Positions 1 through 13,018 of a DNA stretch of 64,000 bases are shown here, in pieces. Every line of letters begins with the position of its first letter. The first letter of the stretch is position 1. A program made the translations under genes and the position numbers. Source of the stretch: Lingula anatina (taxonomy: Eukaryota > Brachiopoda > Lingulata > Lingulida > Lingulidae). A model generated the notes under the pieces. It searched no databases. It was not told where the DNA came from and was given only the letters and a program-made list of their open reading frames with translations. The DNA is taken from the NCBI RefSeq assembly GCF_001039355.2, contig NW_019774959.1:339498-403497 (forward strand). The letters are read 5' to 3'.

Positions 1-2784
1 ACCACTTAGAGACCCTATCATAAAATTAGCTCAGTTTAGTTAATTATCCATCAGGAATTTCATTGACTGTCATCATGTGGATTTGTTTTATTGGTTAAAT
101 AGCTTCACAGCTGTTTTTCTAGCTCCTTTCTTTATGCTAGGTTGCTACTTAATGATTTATGAGGCATATTTTGACCAAACTAGTAGTCAAGTGGTTGACA
201 TTTTTTTTATTTTTTTAAATAATTGACATTATACATTTTAAAAGAAATTCAGTTTCAACAGTTGGCAAATTATCGAGGGATGCATCATACTCAATATTTA
301 GGACGTATTTCTACTTGATGTTAAATATTTTTTCTACTGTGATTGAGATTCTACAAGAAGTCTTTGGTATTCCAATAAGAAGAAATATAACTGTAAAGAC
401 TGAACACATGTTAATGCAATATCAACCAGTGCTACCCCTGAAATGTACTACAAAAAGAAAAAGTATTACATATTTGGTAAAGGATTAGAAACTTGAGAAA
501 AGCGCTCCAAGTTCAACATTTTAAGGTAGCTTAAACTCATACTTTAACTTCAATAATATTTTACAATTAAAGTCTTGGGTATTTCACTTCAGTAATACAT
601 ATCAATAAAAGCCTTGGATATTTCACTTCAGGAATACATAACAATAAAAGCCTAGGATATTTGGCAAAGCACTGGATACGGTAAAGAGTATTTCATGTTC
701 AGTGTCTTAAATCCCCATTTAAACGTCTCTCTCCGAACATTAAACCACAAAAGCTATCAGTTAAAATGTTTGCCCAGCCACAGCAATACCTGACTGTATA
801 TTTGTTTACCCCTCTTTCCATTGGAACAATACATTTGGGTGACACTGTGATTTGTTGTGTGCGCACACTGTTGGCTCCTTGACCTAGTTTTGAAGCGGGT
901 GATTGGTTTATTTTGTCTAATATGCAGGTCTTTAGCATGGATGGTGCTGTCAATCAAATAATGATTGGCAGTGTGATGGCAGGATATCAAACTTCAATAT
1001 TAGGTTTAAACACTTGTTGGGTTATATGGATGTAGTTGCATTCATACCAAGATCTATTTAGGATGATATCGATATTCCACTTTTCATATTTTTCTTCATG
1101 AATGAAATTACCTGTGAATTGGAAATGATGAATGAAATGATATAAGGAGGAATTGAATTTTGTGAGAAAGTTATTTCTGTAACTTGCAGAAAAAAATTTG
1201 ATTGCTGCTGAAGTTAATTTTCACCATGATAATGTGACTGTGTCACTTTTAATAATTTATGATAATATATTTATGATAATTTATATAATTTATAATTTAT
1301 GATGTTATCTTCCAGGAGGTACTGGTCGCCCTGTTGAAGCCCACGTCAGATGAGATCCAGAACATCCAGGCGTTCCGCCAGAAGCAGCATAAGAGTCCAT
1401 TCATAAACCATCTGTCCGTTCTCAGCGAGTCCAGCCCAGCACTGGGATGGGTCACTGTGGTGAGTTACAGTACACGGCACCAGGGGGCAGCTTTAATCAC
1501 AACACCAGGGGGCAGCACACTTTGTTTTATAATAATAATAATGAATTTGTGTAAGATAAATGTCTATGCTGATTTACTTACATCTTTGCAATGATAGAAC
1601 ATCTTGAAAAATAATGAAAAGAAATTCAGAAGTTGGCACATTTCAGAATTCCATCAGTTGGACCACATTTTGCAGTACTATAACTGTTTGCACTTATCAC
1701 GCATTTTAAACGTTTTATTTAGTTCCATGATGTAGAACTCCACAGAAATATTATAATAAAATCTGCATTGTATGTATTATGTAGGCCCCAGCCCCAGGAC
1801 CATTTGTGAAGGAGATGGGTGATGCTGGACAGTTCTATGGAAACAGAGTTCTCAAGGAATTCAAAGAAAAGTAAGATTTTAAGATCAGTCACAACATTGT
1901 TTTGAAGAGATGGGAGTGTGAATCTGACAGAGGTCGTCAGGTATTTTTTTTTTTTTTGAAAATTGTCTTAAATCTGCAGGGCAAATAGAGTTTGTAGATA
2001 GGGTGTTTAACTCCTTAGTGTAGTGCTTTGTCTTTTGTTTATAATTTCATACATATTTACAGTTCTGGTTACAAGGAAATAGTATTTTGTGGTCTCCTAA
2101 AGATGGTGAAAAATAAAAAGGGGGAAAATTATTATAACTTAGATAAAAAATGTTAAATTCTTTAGAAATGATCTGCTTTTAGATTATATTATATTTGTCA
2201 ACTTGCAATAGATTTTAGATATTTTTAAAGGACTAAATAAATGTGATTAAAATGTCACCCTTTCCAGAGACAAGACCCATGTGGATTGGATGAGAGCCTG
2301 GAACGAGACTCTGAAGGAACTGCAGGCCTACATCAAGGAGTTCCACACCACAGGGATTGCATGGAACGCAGGGGTAAGTGTTGTATATCTGTGTGCCATG
2401 CTTTGTTTTATACATCAAGGAGTTCCAAAACACAGGCATTGCATGTCACATGGAACACAAGAGCACATAGCACCTATTTTAGATGTTAATACTGCACTAG
2501 CTCCTTGAATTACATGGAACACAGGAAAAGTTATTTGATTTTCCAATAGATAGTTTGTTTAGGGCTTAACAGCAATGGACAAGATAACTTTATTATAATA
2601 TAGTATTTCAGCTAACTTGAGCGAACTGAATTTGGTGTCAGCTGTATTCATTTCAGTACTTGCTTTGGATTGGAAATCGGTCTAACAGTTAAACATATGA
2701 ATGGATGGGGGTATTTTGGTCATATGATAACAGAAGTTACATCCATTTCTTGCCTAAATGGTACCTGGTCTGAATATGCCTTTA
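1..2784 (+). repeat. Left copy of a ~3 kb duplicated block (CAP introns and exons)
   Basis: This stretch matches 7206-10203 in order and orientation almost base for base, with scattered substitutions and small indels in introns and 7 differences over 336 exon bases. It begins at or before the window edge and stops at 2784, next to a lone N (2785) and a long T run. In the right-hand copy the sequence continues smoothly past the equivalent point. The level of difference fits two alleles of a highly heterozygous animal as well as it fits a recent tandem duplication. The lone N at the edge favours an assembly join. Confidence 0.93.
1316..2373 (+). other. Partial duplicate of three CAP exons (probable haplotype copy)
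   Basis: Three exons are intact: 1316-1459, 1785-1870 and 2268-2373. They encode the same part of the CAP helical-folded domain as the exons at 8515-8658, 8992-9077 and 9531-9636, and the splice sites are conserved. The only clear protein change is Glu for Asp at the first codon; most other differences are silent. The next CAP-like exon downstream (2852) is an earlier exon of the protein, and it starts in a different phase from the end of 2268-2373, so joining them would shift the frame. These exons therefore do not extend the CAP gene that follows. They belong either to the end of an incomplete upstream copy or, more likely, to the alternative allele placed in tandem. Confidence 0.85.
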
Positions 2785-2785
2785 N
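2785..2785. other. Single N: probable assembly join
   Basis: One ambiguous base sits exactly where the duplicated block stops matching its partner, followed by about 36 T. A one-base N at a homology breakpoint is typical of contigs joined without a sized gap. Confidence 0.75.
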
Positions 2786-2791
2786 TTTTTT

Positions 2792-2825
<34 letters not shown>

Positions 2826-2851
2826 ATAATGTTATATTGTGGTCATTCCAG

Positions 2852-3399
2852 AGGTGTCCCATGCCTTTGTGACGGCCTTCGATGACCTGATGAAAGGGAA
2901 TCTGGCCACCTTCGTAGACCTGAGCAATAAGATTGGAGGAGATGTCAAGGAATCGGTAAGATAGGAAGTTTTTTTTTTTTTTTTTTTTTTAATTGAAAAT
3001 GAAAACTAATGAGAATCCAAAACAGATATGTTAGCATATTTTGTAATATAGACCTTCTTCTTTGAAACTTTAGGTGGAAGGAAAAAAGGCTAAACTGATG
3101 GCAGTCTTTTACTTGTGGCTGTGAAGTAAAAGTTAATTGCTGTTTCGAAAATGTCACTTATATTTGTTTGCAAAAAGAGGTTGTGTTGCTCACTATTATG
3201 ATAATGTATTGATTAACAATTGATACATGATCTTTTTCAAGATTGTGTTAGGTGTGATGAAGGATGTGTCCTGGCACAATCAGTGTGAGTTATTTATTCC
3301 TATTAATTGTGTTCCAGGCTGCGATGTTGCTGAAAGGGTTTCAGGCACAGAGACAATTTCTGTCATTAGTCGCTAAGTGCAAACAACCTTCACAGGTAT

Positions 3400-3477
<78 letters not shown>

Positions 3478-6400
3478 TTTCTTTTTACATACATTAAGCT
3501 GCCAATGGATGTCACCACATACCACATGCAAATTGGGTAGCACCCCACCTGTCAATCAAATGTTTACTTCATGAATATTTAAATGAGACATCACCTATTA
3601 CAATGCCAACAGCAATGACTTCATGGCAGGGTGAATATAAGTTACTTGAATTCATTGGACCGTGTTAATGTGTCAGTCGTAAAGTCGTGGGACCTCCGTA
3701 ACCAAGATCAATCGGTCACAGCTGCGTACACATTTAAGTCAAGGTCATGCCTTGACTTCTCGATCTGTCGTTTTGAAAAAAGGTTTTAATCATTTAATGA
3801 GTAATGTAAATAAAACTGAAGGATTTATTTTTATGAATTTGGAGTAGTTTTTAAGGCAAAAAGTTGTGTTTGATAAAGTTTTGATTGAAATGAAAAGGAA
3901 TTGTTTATATTGAATTTTATTTTGTTTAATGTAAAATGGTTACATTTATTGTCTTTTCTGGTTTTGGATCACTGAGATTCACATGCTGAAAGTTAATTTT
4001 TTTTTTTAAAGGGCAAGCTCAGAATGAAAATGAAAAAGTTTCTTATATCGTTCTATTTTCAATTTATTAACAGAGAAAAAAGAAGATGAACGATTTTTGA
4101 CCTGCAAATTAACATAAACTTAATTTATGGATATTTATGTTAAGTGGAAGAAGTCAATTTTTGGAGGCAGAACAATTGTGTTGGTTGTGGAGTGAATTTC
4201 CAACAATTACCATTTTCCAACTGCTTTTCAATTTTAAAATAAATGTGCACAGTCATCAGGCATTTACAGTGCTACTTGCTGTAGGGGATATCTGTAGAAA
4301 AATCAACAATACACTGCCTCAGGCAAAAAGCATTATGAGCCGTTAGTTGCCTCATGTTTATTTTACGCGGCAAATATACCCTTTTCTGGACAGACACACT
4401 CCATCGCGTTGTCAATTTATGAAATGCTCTCTTGAACTTCCCGTGGACCAGGCTTAGGGATGGGATTTCATACGATGTTGTAATATGATGTTTCTCCTTT
4501 CGGGGCAATTTCTGAAGGTTTCCACTCAAGTGATGATCTGGCTGTGTGCGATACTTCTGTATGTGTTTTCATTCGAGTTATGATAATATTGTAGTAGCAT
4601 GAAGTAGTGGGTCTAAAGGTCGTGTTTCACCTGGCGTGTTTACACGTGATAATCCTGGACAAATTAGGCGTTATAACTTTTGACTTGCCTTGTTTTCTCT
4701 TTCACAGTTATTTAACATGGAGAGTATTCACCATGGCTGATGCGCTTGTTAAACAGAATTAAAATTCCGGCTGGTAAAAGTCTGATGGGTTTTAAGTGAG
4801 ATTAAATGATTACCTGGTGAAGTAATGCTTTTTTTGAAAACTGGCAATAAAATAGCAAGAAAAACAGAATTATATATTTTAATTGGGTTTGATGCTTATG
4901 CCTTAGATACAGGTGTTTCGAATGTAAACTTGAAATTGTGTTCAAATGTTTGTTAGATTTTTAGAATCAACTTTAAAAATTGCGTAAGGTAGATGTAGTT
5001 GACATTTTTTTCCATGTTACACTATTAACTTAAGCATAGCTAGTAAATTTTAAACAACTGAAGTATGCTTTTAATATGGGAATTACTAGTTTTCCCTAGT
5101 TTTTACCTCCGCAATTTCCTTATTTTTTTCTCTGTACTTTGTGCCTTGCTTTCTTTAAGGTATGATGAAGCAGGATTTGCAAATAACAAAGAAATTTTAT
5201 TCTGGCCTAAAGAAAGTAGAACATATGACCATTTTCATTTTATTGAGCAATATATAACTGAAAAAAGTTATCATTAATTTGCTGAAGAAGTAGTAAATTT
5301 CCTGAAATTTTCAGGGATATAATGAATACTTCCTTTTTTTTTACTGCATTTTGTAAGAGTGTTACTCAGGATAATCTTTTTTCCTCATCAAGCTCATTTT
5401 TGTCCCAAACCGTGGGTTACTAGTATGCCATTTAAGGTTACTCTTGCATCAACATCGCTGTTGAGATAACAAATTAAGGACTCTCATTGAATTAAGTAAA
5501 AGCTACGGACTTTAATTGTTTATGAGAACATATGAAAGTTATTTTTGGGTTTGGCATCTTGGCTTCTAAACCTTTAGGTGTATTATTACAAAGATGGGCA
5601 AATATAGATGAAACCCTTATCGCCCTGTTTATGTTGGTTGCATATGTCTTTCAGGAACTGCCTCACTTTTTTCCAAGGGGCTCGCATTTTATGGGTCGTT
5701 TTCTAGGTCATATCTTGAAATTTTACACAGTAGCCCTGTTTTCTGTTCCTTTCAATACCTCTTTGTAGAGGTCATGGCTTGTGTCATATCAAAATTGGTT
5801 TGTGTTTTAACAATCATTTTTCATGTTAGGACTTGAAATCTAACGAGGCAGTACCATATACTTATCCATTGTATTCCACCCAGCAGATTTCTTTGTTCAG
5901 GTTTCTGTGTCACGAGGAGGTTATTTATTTGTTGTCACAGAGTTGGGTGTAGTGTGTATATTTACTGGAGAATATTTGCTTACTTTTATCCTGCACAATA
6001 AAAAAGAATTTGCGAAGTATTGTCTGCGAGCATCGTGTTATCTGTTGCCATGGCAACTGTCCATTAAGTGTATTTATACAATTATCACCTTGAGTATTCT
6101 GGTGAAGATAGATGTATGGATTGAAGTCGAGAAGTTTGGCCAGTCACTCAGACCAAGCGTTGGTGATGTCTTCTGGTGTTGTGACTACACCGCTGCTGTC
6201 AGATAAAAACAGAATAAAAGATGGGGACCTTCATTTTTAACACACTTGTTTCAAACTTCCCTTGTATTTTGCCAAATGATTTTTTTTTTTTTTTTGAGGG
6301 GGGGGGGAAGCAGTGGTAGAGGGGATAGTGTTAGAATTATTGTTCTTCAAAGGAAAACTCTTTGTCATTGAGGCTCAGTACAGATAAATTTTCAGGTTGT

Positions 6401-9400
6401 CGATTTGTTGTATTTGACGTAGTTGGATTCTCCTGAATCAGGGGTATGAAATTCTACTTGTCAAAATGTGTAGATTTATGAATTAACATCATGTTATCAA
6501 GGAAACAGTGACACCCGAAAACATTGCGAATCATTTGTCAAAAGTGCTAGATTATAAGGCATGTTTCTATTGGAGATGGAAGACCCAACTTAGTATAGTC
6601 CACCTCAGTCTGATAGTCCACCCAACTTGGACATGTATTAATGTGCTTTATGACAGCTCACAATTAGCCACTGTTGACTCAAATCACCCTTGAGAAAAGT
6701 TTGCGTAGAACGGTAGAATAATTTGCACTTGAGGCTGGTCTGTATGCTGTGATCAGAAGTGGATCCAGAGATATTTTCCGACAGTCTTCCAAACTATGTT
6801 TGTTGATCCATCTTCAATTTTTGACTGTCTTCCAACAAATAAAATAAGAAGCCTGTCATTGTAAGCTTGAAAAATTCAGACCATCTTCCAGAAGACCCAG
6901 AAGATGGCTTCCAACTCTCCCTGGTGATGTCATTATGGCTGATATTTTGCCAGTGACAGTATGCGTTCTGATTTGTTATCTCACCGATGTTTGCTTCTGG
7001 AAAACGGTAGAATGTTTGGAAATTGGTCAGCAAATACTATTACGGCACTACTGCTAATGAAGTGACATAGGCAGTATGTCTCGAAGTTTTTCCAGTGAGT
7101 ACTGTGAATATTATTTAATTTATATTTGCTCGTGCAAAGCAGTCAAATATGCTCTCATTGGACAGTACACAGTGTAGCCTGTATGAGTGTTATTATAGCA
7201 TGATGACCACTTAGAGACCGTATCATAAAATTAGCTCAGTTTAGTTAATTATCCACCAGGAATTTCATTGACTGTCAGCATGTGGATTTGTTTTATTGGT
7301 TAAATAGCTTCACAGCTGTTTTGCTAGCTCCTTTCTTTATGCTAGGTTGCTACTTAATGATTTATGAGGCATATTTTGACCAAACTAGTAGTCAAGTGGT
7401 TGACATTTTTTTTTTTTAAATAATTGACATTATACATTTTAAAAGAAATTCAGTTTTAACAGTTGGCAAATTATCGAGGAATGCATCATACTCAATGTTT
7501 AGGAGGTATTTTTACTTGATGTTAAATATTTTTTCTACTGTGATTGAGATTCTACAAGAAGTCTTTGGTATTCCAATAAGAAGAAATAGAACTGTAAAGA
7601 CTGAACACATGTTAATGCAACCAGTGCTACCCCTGAAATGTACTACAAAAAGAAAAAATATTACATATTTGGTAAAGGATTAGAAACTTGAGAAAAGCGC
7701 TCCAAGTTCAACATTTTAAGGTAGCTTAAACTCATACATTAACTTCAATAATATTTTACAATTGAAATCTTGGGTATTTCACTTCAGTAATACATATCAA
7801 TAAAAGCCTTGGATATTTCACTTCAGGAATACATATCAATAAAAGCCTAGGATATTTGGCAAAGCGCTGGATCCGGTAAAGAGTATTTCATGTTCAGTGT
7901 CTTAAATCCCCATTTAAACGTCTCTCTCCGAACATTAAACCACAAAAGCTATCAGTTAAAATGTTTGCCCAGCCACAGCAATACCTGACTGTATATTTGT
8001 TTACCCCTCTTGCCGTTGGAACAATACATTTGGGTGACACTGTGATTTGTTGTGTGCGCACACTGTTGGCTCCTTGACCTAGTTTTGAAGCGGGTGATTG
8101 GTTGATTGTGTCTAATATGCAGGTCTTTAGCATGGATGGTGCTGTCAATCAAATAGTGACTGGCAGCTTGATGGCAGCAATCAAACTTCGCTATTAGGTT
8201 TAAACACTTCTTGGGTAATGTGGATGTAGTTGCATCCATACCAAGATCAATTTAGAATGACATCGATATTCCCCTTATCATATTTTTCTTCATGAATGAA
8301 ATTACCTGTGAATTGGAAATGATGAATGAAATGATATAAGGAGGAATTGAATTTTGTGAGAGAGTTATTTCTGTAACTTGCAGAAAAAAAAACATTTTGA
8401 TTGCTGCTGAAGTTAATTTTCACCATGATAATGTGACAATGCCACTTTTAATAATTTATGATAATATATTTATGATAATTTATATAATTTATAATTTATG
8501 ATGTTATCTTCCAGGACGTACTGGTCGCCTTGTTGAAGCCCACATCAGACGAGATCCAGAACATCCAGGCGTTCCGCCAGAAACAGCATAAGAGTCCATT
8601 CATAAACCATCTGTCCGTTCTCAGTGAGTCCAGCCCAGCACTGGGATGGGTCACTGTGGTGAGTTACAGTACATGACACTAGGGGGCAGCTCTAATCACA
8701 ACACCAGGGGGCAGCACACTTTACATTTTAGTATCATATTGGATTTATCTCAGATAAATGTCTACGCTGATTTACTCGTATCTTTGCAATATGAGAGAAT
8801 ATCTTGAGAAATAATGAGAAAAATTCAGAAGTTGGCATTTTTCAGAATTCCATCTACCAGACCACATTTTGCAGTACTGTAACTGTTTGCACTTATCACA
8901 CATTTTTCTTTTTTAAACGGTTTATTTAGTTCCACGATGTAGAATTCCACAGAAATATTATAATAAAATCTGTATTGTATGTATTATGTAGGCCCCAGCC
9001 CCAGGACCATTTGTGAAGGAGATGGGTGATGCTGGACAGTTCTATGGAAACAGAGTTCTCAAGGAATTCAAAGAAAAGTAAGATTTAAAGATCAGTCACA
9101 ACATTGTTTTGAAGAGATGGGAGTGTGAATCTGACAGAGGTCATCAGGCAAATTTTTTTTTTTTTTTTTTTGAAAATTGTCTAAAATCTGCAGGGCAAAT
9201 AGAGTTTGTAGATAGGGTGTTTAACTCCTTAGTCTAGTGCTTTGCCTTTTGTTTCGAAGTGTTCAAAATTTGCAGCTGTAATACAATAATCTGTGTATAG
9301 GCGATTTTATAATTTCATACATATTTACAGTTCTGGAAAAAGTATTTTGTGGTCTCCTAAAGATGTTGAAAAATAAAAAGGGGAAAATTATTATAACTTA

Positions 9401-12400
9401 GATAAAAAATGTTAAATTGTTTAGAAATGATCTGCTTTTAGATTATATTATATTATATTTGTCAACTTGCAATAGATTTTGGATACTTTTAAGGAGTAAA
9501 TAAATGTGATGAAAATGTCACCCTTTCCAGAGACAAGACCCATGTGGATTGGATGAGAGCCTGGAACGAGACTCTGAAGGAACTGCAGGCCTACATCAAG
9601 GAGTTCCACACCACAGGGATTGCATGGAACGCGGGGGTAAGTGCCGTATATCTGTGTGCCGTGCTTTGTTTTATACATCAAGAATTTCCACACCACAGGC
9701 ATTGTATGGAGCGCAGGGGTAAGTGCCGCATATCTGTGTGCCGTGCCTTGTTTTATACATCAAGGAGTTCCACAACAAAGGGATTGCATGGAATGTGGGG
9801 TTAAGTGCTGTATAACTGTGTCCCATGCTTTGTTTTATACATCAAGGAGTTCCACAACACAGGCATTGCTTGTCACATGGAACACAAGAGCACATAGCAC
9901 CTATTTTAGATGTTAATGCTGCACTAGCTCCTTGAATTACATGGAACACAGGAAAAGTTATTTGATTTTCCAATAGATAGTTTGTTTAGGGCTTAACAGC
10001 TATGGACAAGATAACTTTATTATAATATAGTATTTCAGCTAACTTGAGCGAACTCAATTTGGTGTCAGCTGTATTCATTACTTGCTTTGGATTGGAAATC
10101 GGTCTAACAGTTAAACATATGAATGGATGGGGGTATTTTGGTCATATGATAACAGAAGTTACATCCATTTCTTGCCTAAATGGTACCTGGTCTGAATATG
10201 CCTTAATATATATTAACCAAGAGCTATTTCAATCTAATGGCTTGTTTTTGTATTTCTAGGGTATTGATGCATCTAGTGCCCCTGCAGCAGGACCTGCAGC
10301 TCCACCACCCCCTCCAGCAGGAGGGCCACCCCCTCCCCCACCCCCAGGGCCACCCCCACCACCCCCACCAGGAGGTATGGACGCGGGTCCCTCTCCAGCT
10401 GCTGCTATGAGTGGGGTGTTTGCTGAGATCAACAGAGGAACAGATATCACCAAGGGTAAGCCCATTGGACAATTGCCATTCTTAACACATCATGTATGTT
10501 GAAAAAGACATAGCTGTATTATGTTGGGCTCTTCTTGAACTCCTTTGACTTTTGAGGAATGAATGTTGGAGTTATCTAAAATGTTTCAAACCCATTAAAA
10601 TGAAAACACTTACCAGCTTCAGGTTTTACTAGGTAAGAATGATTTGCTTTATAAATTATTGTCAGAAACAGTATTTGGAAAAGATCTTTCAGCTCAAAGA
10701 AAAAAAGGTAAAAAATAATGAGCTTTTGCTTTTATTTAAAGCTGTAACCTTTATGAATTTTAATGATACAAATATATGAGCAACTTAAGTTAACAATTTG
10801 AATCCAAATTTTCAGGGCTGAAGAAAGTCACAGATGACCAGAAGACTCACAAGAACCCCAGCCTCAGGATTGGGGCCCAGCCTTTCAAACCTCCAGGAGG
10901 CGCTCCAGCCAAGAAAGCCCCTGTTCCAGCTCCAGTAGCTGCCAAAGCAGCAGAGAAACCCCCAGTTTTAGAGCTACAAGGAAAGAAGTGGATTGTGGTA
11001 AGTTGTCTTCTTGATGAATAACTATTTTTTTAAAGAATTCTTAAGGTTGCAGTAGTTCCATTTTTGAGAGCAGTGGCAGTAACGTCAGTGCCTAAAAAAA
11101 GGCACAACTTGCCTTTTGACATTGTAAAAGGGTATTTAATAATAAATATAAGTTAAAATTCCATGAACAACCCCTTTAATTTATTTGTGTCCAAGAACAT
11201 CAAACAATTAACTGTAGCACTTTGTTCAGTGATGGAGTGTTAACATTTTCTCTTTGTCGTTTGATATAATTACATATAATTAATTGTGAATTTTGTCTTT
11301 GTATTTCAGGAACACCACAAAGGCAACCGTAACTTGGTGATCAGCGATGTGGAGCTGAAACAGGTGGTTTACATGTTCAAGTGTGTGGACAGTACTCTAC
11401 AAGTCAAGGGAAAAGTGAACTCTATTGTCATGGGTGAGTACAAAAATATCCCATTTTACAGTAATGAGATTTTTTTTGTACTGTTTGCACATTTCAGACT
11501 GTTTGGGAGCCAAAAATGCCATTTTGATATCGATGCAGATCTTCATATCCTGGCCCCCTGGACATTTTTCAGACTTTTTCCACAAAATCGCAGTCTCATC
11601 CATGGTTTTATCTCGTTTATGGTAAAGTTTGAAGAGACATGGTGAAGTGACAGTGAAATATATAGTGATGGTTGAGAAGGACGAAAATTGTGAAGGGACC
11701 ATTAGAAATTTTGCTGTTATATAGATTTTTTTTTTTTTTTTTTTGAAAGGGGAACTTCAAGTCTACAACTTTTTTTCAGAACAATGATATTAGATTGAAA
11801 TGAAAGAAAGGCATTTTGCACAATTATTTGTTTATTTTAATCAATGGTTATTTATTTATATATATATATAAATATTTATTTATTTTGATTAATTGTTTAT
11901 TTATTTATTTATGCCTATGTTTCTTTGCAGATAACTGTAAGAAGACGGCACTGGTGTTTGATGACGTGGTCTCCTGTGTGGAATTTGTCAACTGTCAAAG
12001 TGTACAGGCTCAGGTGAGACGGATGAGGATTGAAAATGGGAAAAAAATGAAAACTTTTGCCTAGTAATTAGACGTTGTAGTATATACTCACTCAGGTTGC
12101 TAAATGCACTCTTTTTTAAAGAATTCATCAAGAAATTTAATATGTACAAAAAAAGTTGGTCTTTCTGACATACATTTTATCTCATGGCTCGAAGCCCCAG
12201 CCATGGGAAAAGTCAGTTACAACTATTCATGGTCATTGACATACAAGAGTGAAATTATAAATCAGCTACACCTAGGCACTATAATACATTTTTGTAAATC
12301 GCATTAAGTGGTCAACTCCTTTAGTTACTAGTATTTAATGAACATCCATTTCCCCCAGGTCAACGGTCATGTCCATACAGTCAGCGTGGACAAGACAGAC

Positions 12401-13018
12401 GGCTTCCAGATGTATCTCAGTAAGGACTCTATGAACACCGAGTTCATCACCGCCAAGTCCTCCGAGATGAATATCCTGGTGCCTGGACCTGATGGAGACT
12501 ATGTAAGTTTTTTTTTTCTTTTCTTTCGAATGAAACATAATAGTGCTTGATGATTCTGTGTTTAGGTAGATTTATAGTCTCCTTTTTTTTTAAAATTTGA
12601 TTTCATGTATTAATTATTTTTTGAAATCTTTTAAAACTTATTAAACTTGTTGAATTTGATATAGCTTGTCTTGAGCTCTTCCATTTTGAAGGCAACAAAC
12701 TGCTAAGCAATCCAATGTGTAGCTGGGAAATTATCCCATGGCAAACCGAATGATTGCCCAACATGGTTGAATTTTCTCCCCTTTACCTTACTTTCCATCC
12801 TCAGGATTGACTATTAGGTAGTACATTAACCATTTGTTGTTTTTAATGTGGATAAGCTCAAAGTGTGAATCACTGATTGCAATGTCATCTCAATACTGAA
12901 CCTCTTAACAAAACTTTTTTTGTTTTTGTTTCAGTTGGAATTTGCAGTACCAGAGCAGTTTAAGACCACCTTTGACGGCAAAAAATTGGTCACAGATTGC
13001 TCCGACCTCCAGCAATAG
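2852..13018 (+). CDS. CAP1: Adenylyl cyclase-associated protein (CAP), 5' end missing
   Basis: Eleven exons join in a consistent phase: 2852-2955, 3318-3395, 8515-8658, 8992-9077, 9531-9636, 10260-10455, 10816-10997, 11310-11433, 11931-12013, 12359-12502 and 12935-13018 (TAG). They give 442 residues; CAP proteins usually have about 475, so roughly the first 40 (oligomerisation helix) are missing. Exons 1-5 encode the helical-folded domain, with the family signature around [12 protein letters not shown]. Exon 6 carries the polyproline tracts (profilin/SH3 binding) and starts a WH2-like actin-binding stretch that ends in exon 7. Exons 7-11 form the C-terminal beta-solenoid CARP domain, including DNCKK and SAKSSEMN. 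In the family, CAP helps cofilin take filaments apart and recharges ADP-actin with ATP in the cytosol. Animals may have one or two CAP genes, so the symbol only marks the family. The 5.1-kb intron 2 contains half of the duplicated block. Confidence 0.95.
3399..3476 (+). repeat. (CT)n microsatellite with short (CA)n tail
   Basis: About 33 CT units run straight into CA units just after the splice donor of CAP exon 3318-3395. The start lies a few bases from the donor, so length changes could affect donor recognition. Confidence 0.95.
6044..6057. promoter_or_regulatory. Perfect RFX X-box palindrome in CAP intron
   Basis: The 14 bases GTTGCCATGGCAAC are a perfect palindrome and match the consensus X-box bound by RFX factors. 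They lie in the unique part of the large CAP intron, not in the duplicated block. Whether the site is used is unknown. Confidence 0.4.
6757..6905 (+). mobile_element. Degenerate short element, same family as 30829-30996
   Basis: The order GGATCCAGAGATATTTTC, then TTGTTGATCCATCTTC, then CCAGAAGACCCAGAAGA is shared with the copies at 30829 and 53.9 kb. The terminal inverted repeats are eroded here. Confidence 0.7.
7206..10203 (+). repeat. Right copy of the duplicated CAP block
   Basis: This is the partner of 1-2784 and contains CAP exons 8515-8658, 8992-9077 and 9531-9636. It is about 210 bp longer, mainly from an insertion near 9.26 kb and extra 82-bp repeat units after 9636. Homology fades after about 10203 although the intron continues without a break, so this copy lies in its proper context. 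Confidence 0.93.
9592..9871 (+). repeat. 82-bp tandem repeat spanning a CAP exon end and splice donor
   Basis: Units begin at 9592, 9674, 9756 and 9838 (TACATCAAGGAGTTCCAC or close), a steady 82-bp period, the last unit partial. Each unit copies the last ~45 bases of exon 9531-9636, its donor, and the first ~37 bases of the intron. The true donor is at 9637. The second unit keeps a good GTAAGT; the third reads GTTAAG. The left haplotype copy has only one full unit plus a partial one (2332-2450), so the number varies. Because 82 is not a multiple of 3, use of a later donor would change the frame. Confidence 0.9.

Noticed and set aside
699-990. 84-codon frames repeated at 7894-8239
   Set aside because: They are intronic, conserved between the two copies only because the whole block is duplicated, and they differ by indels that shift overlapping frames.
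10224-10472. Gly/Trp-rich - strand frames
   Set aside because: They arise from the GC-rich polyproline exon of CAP read backwards.
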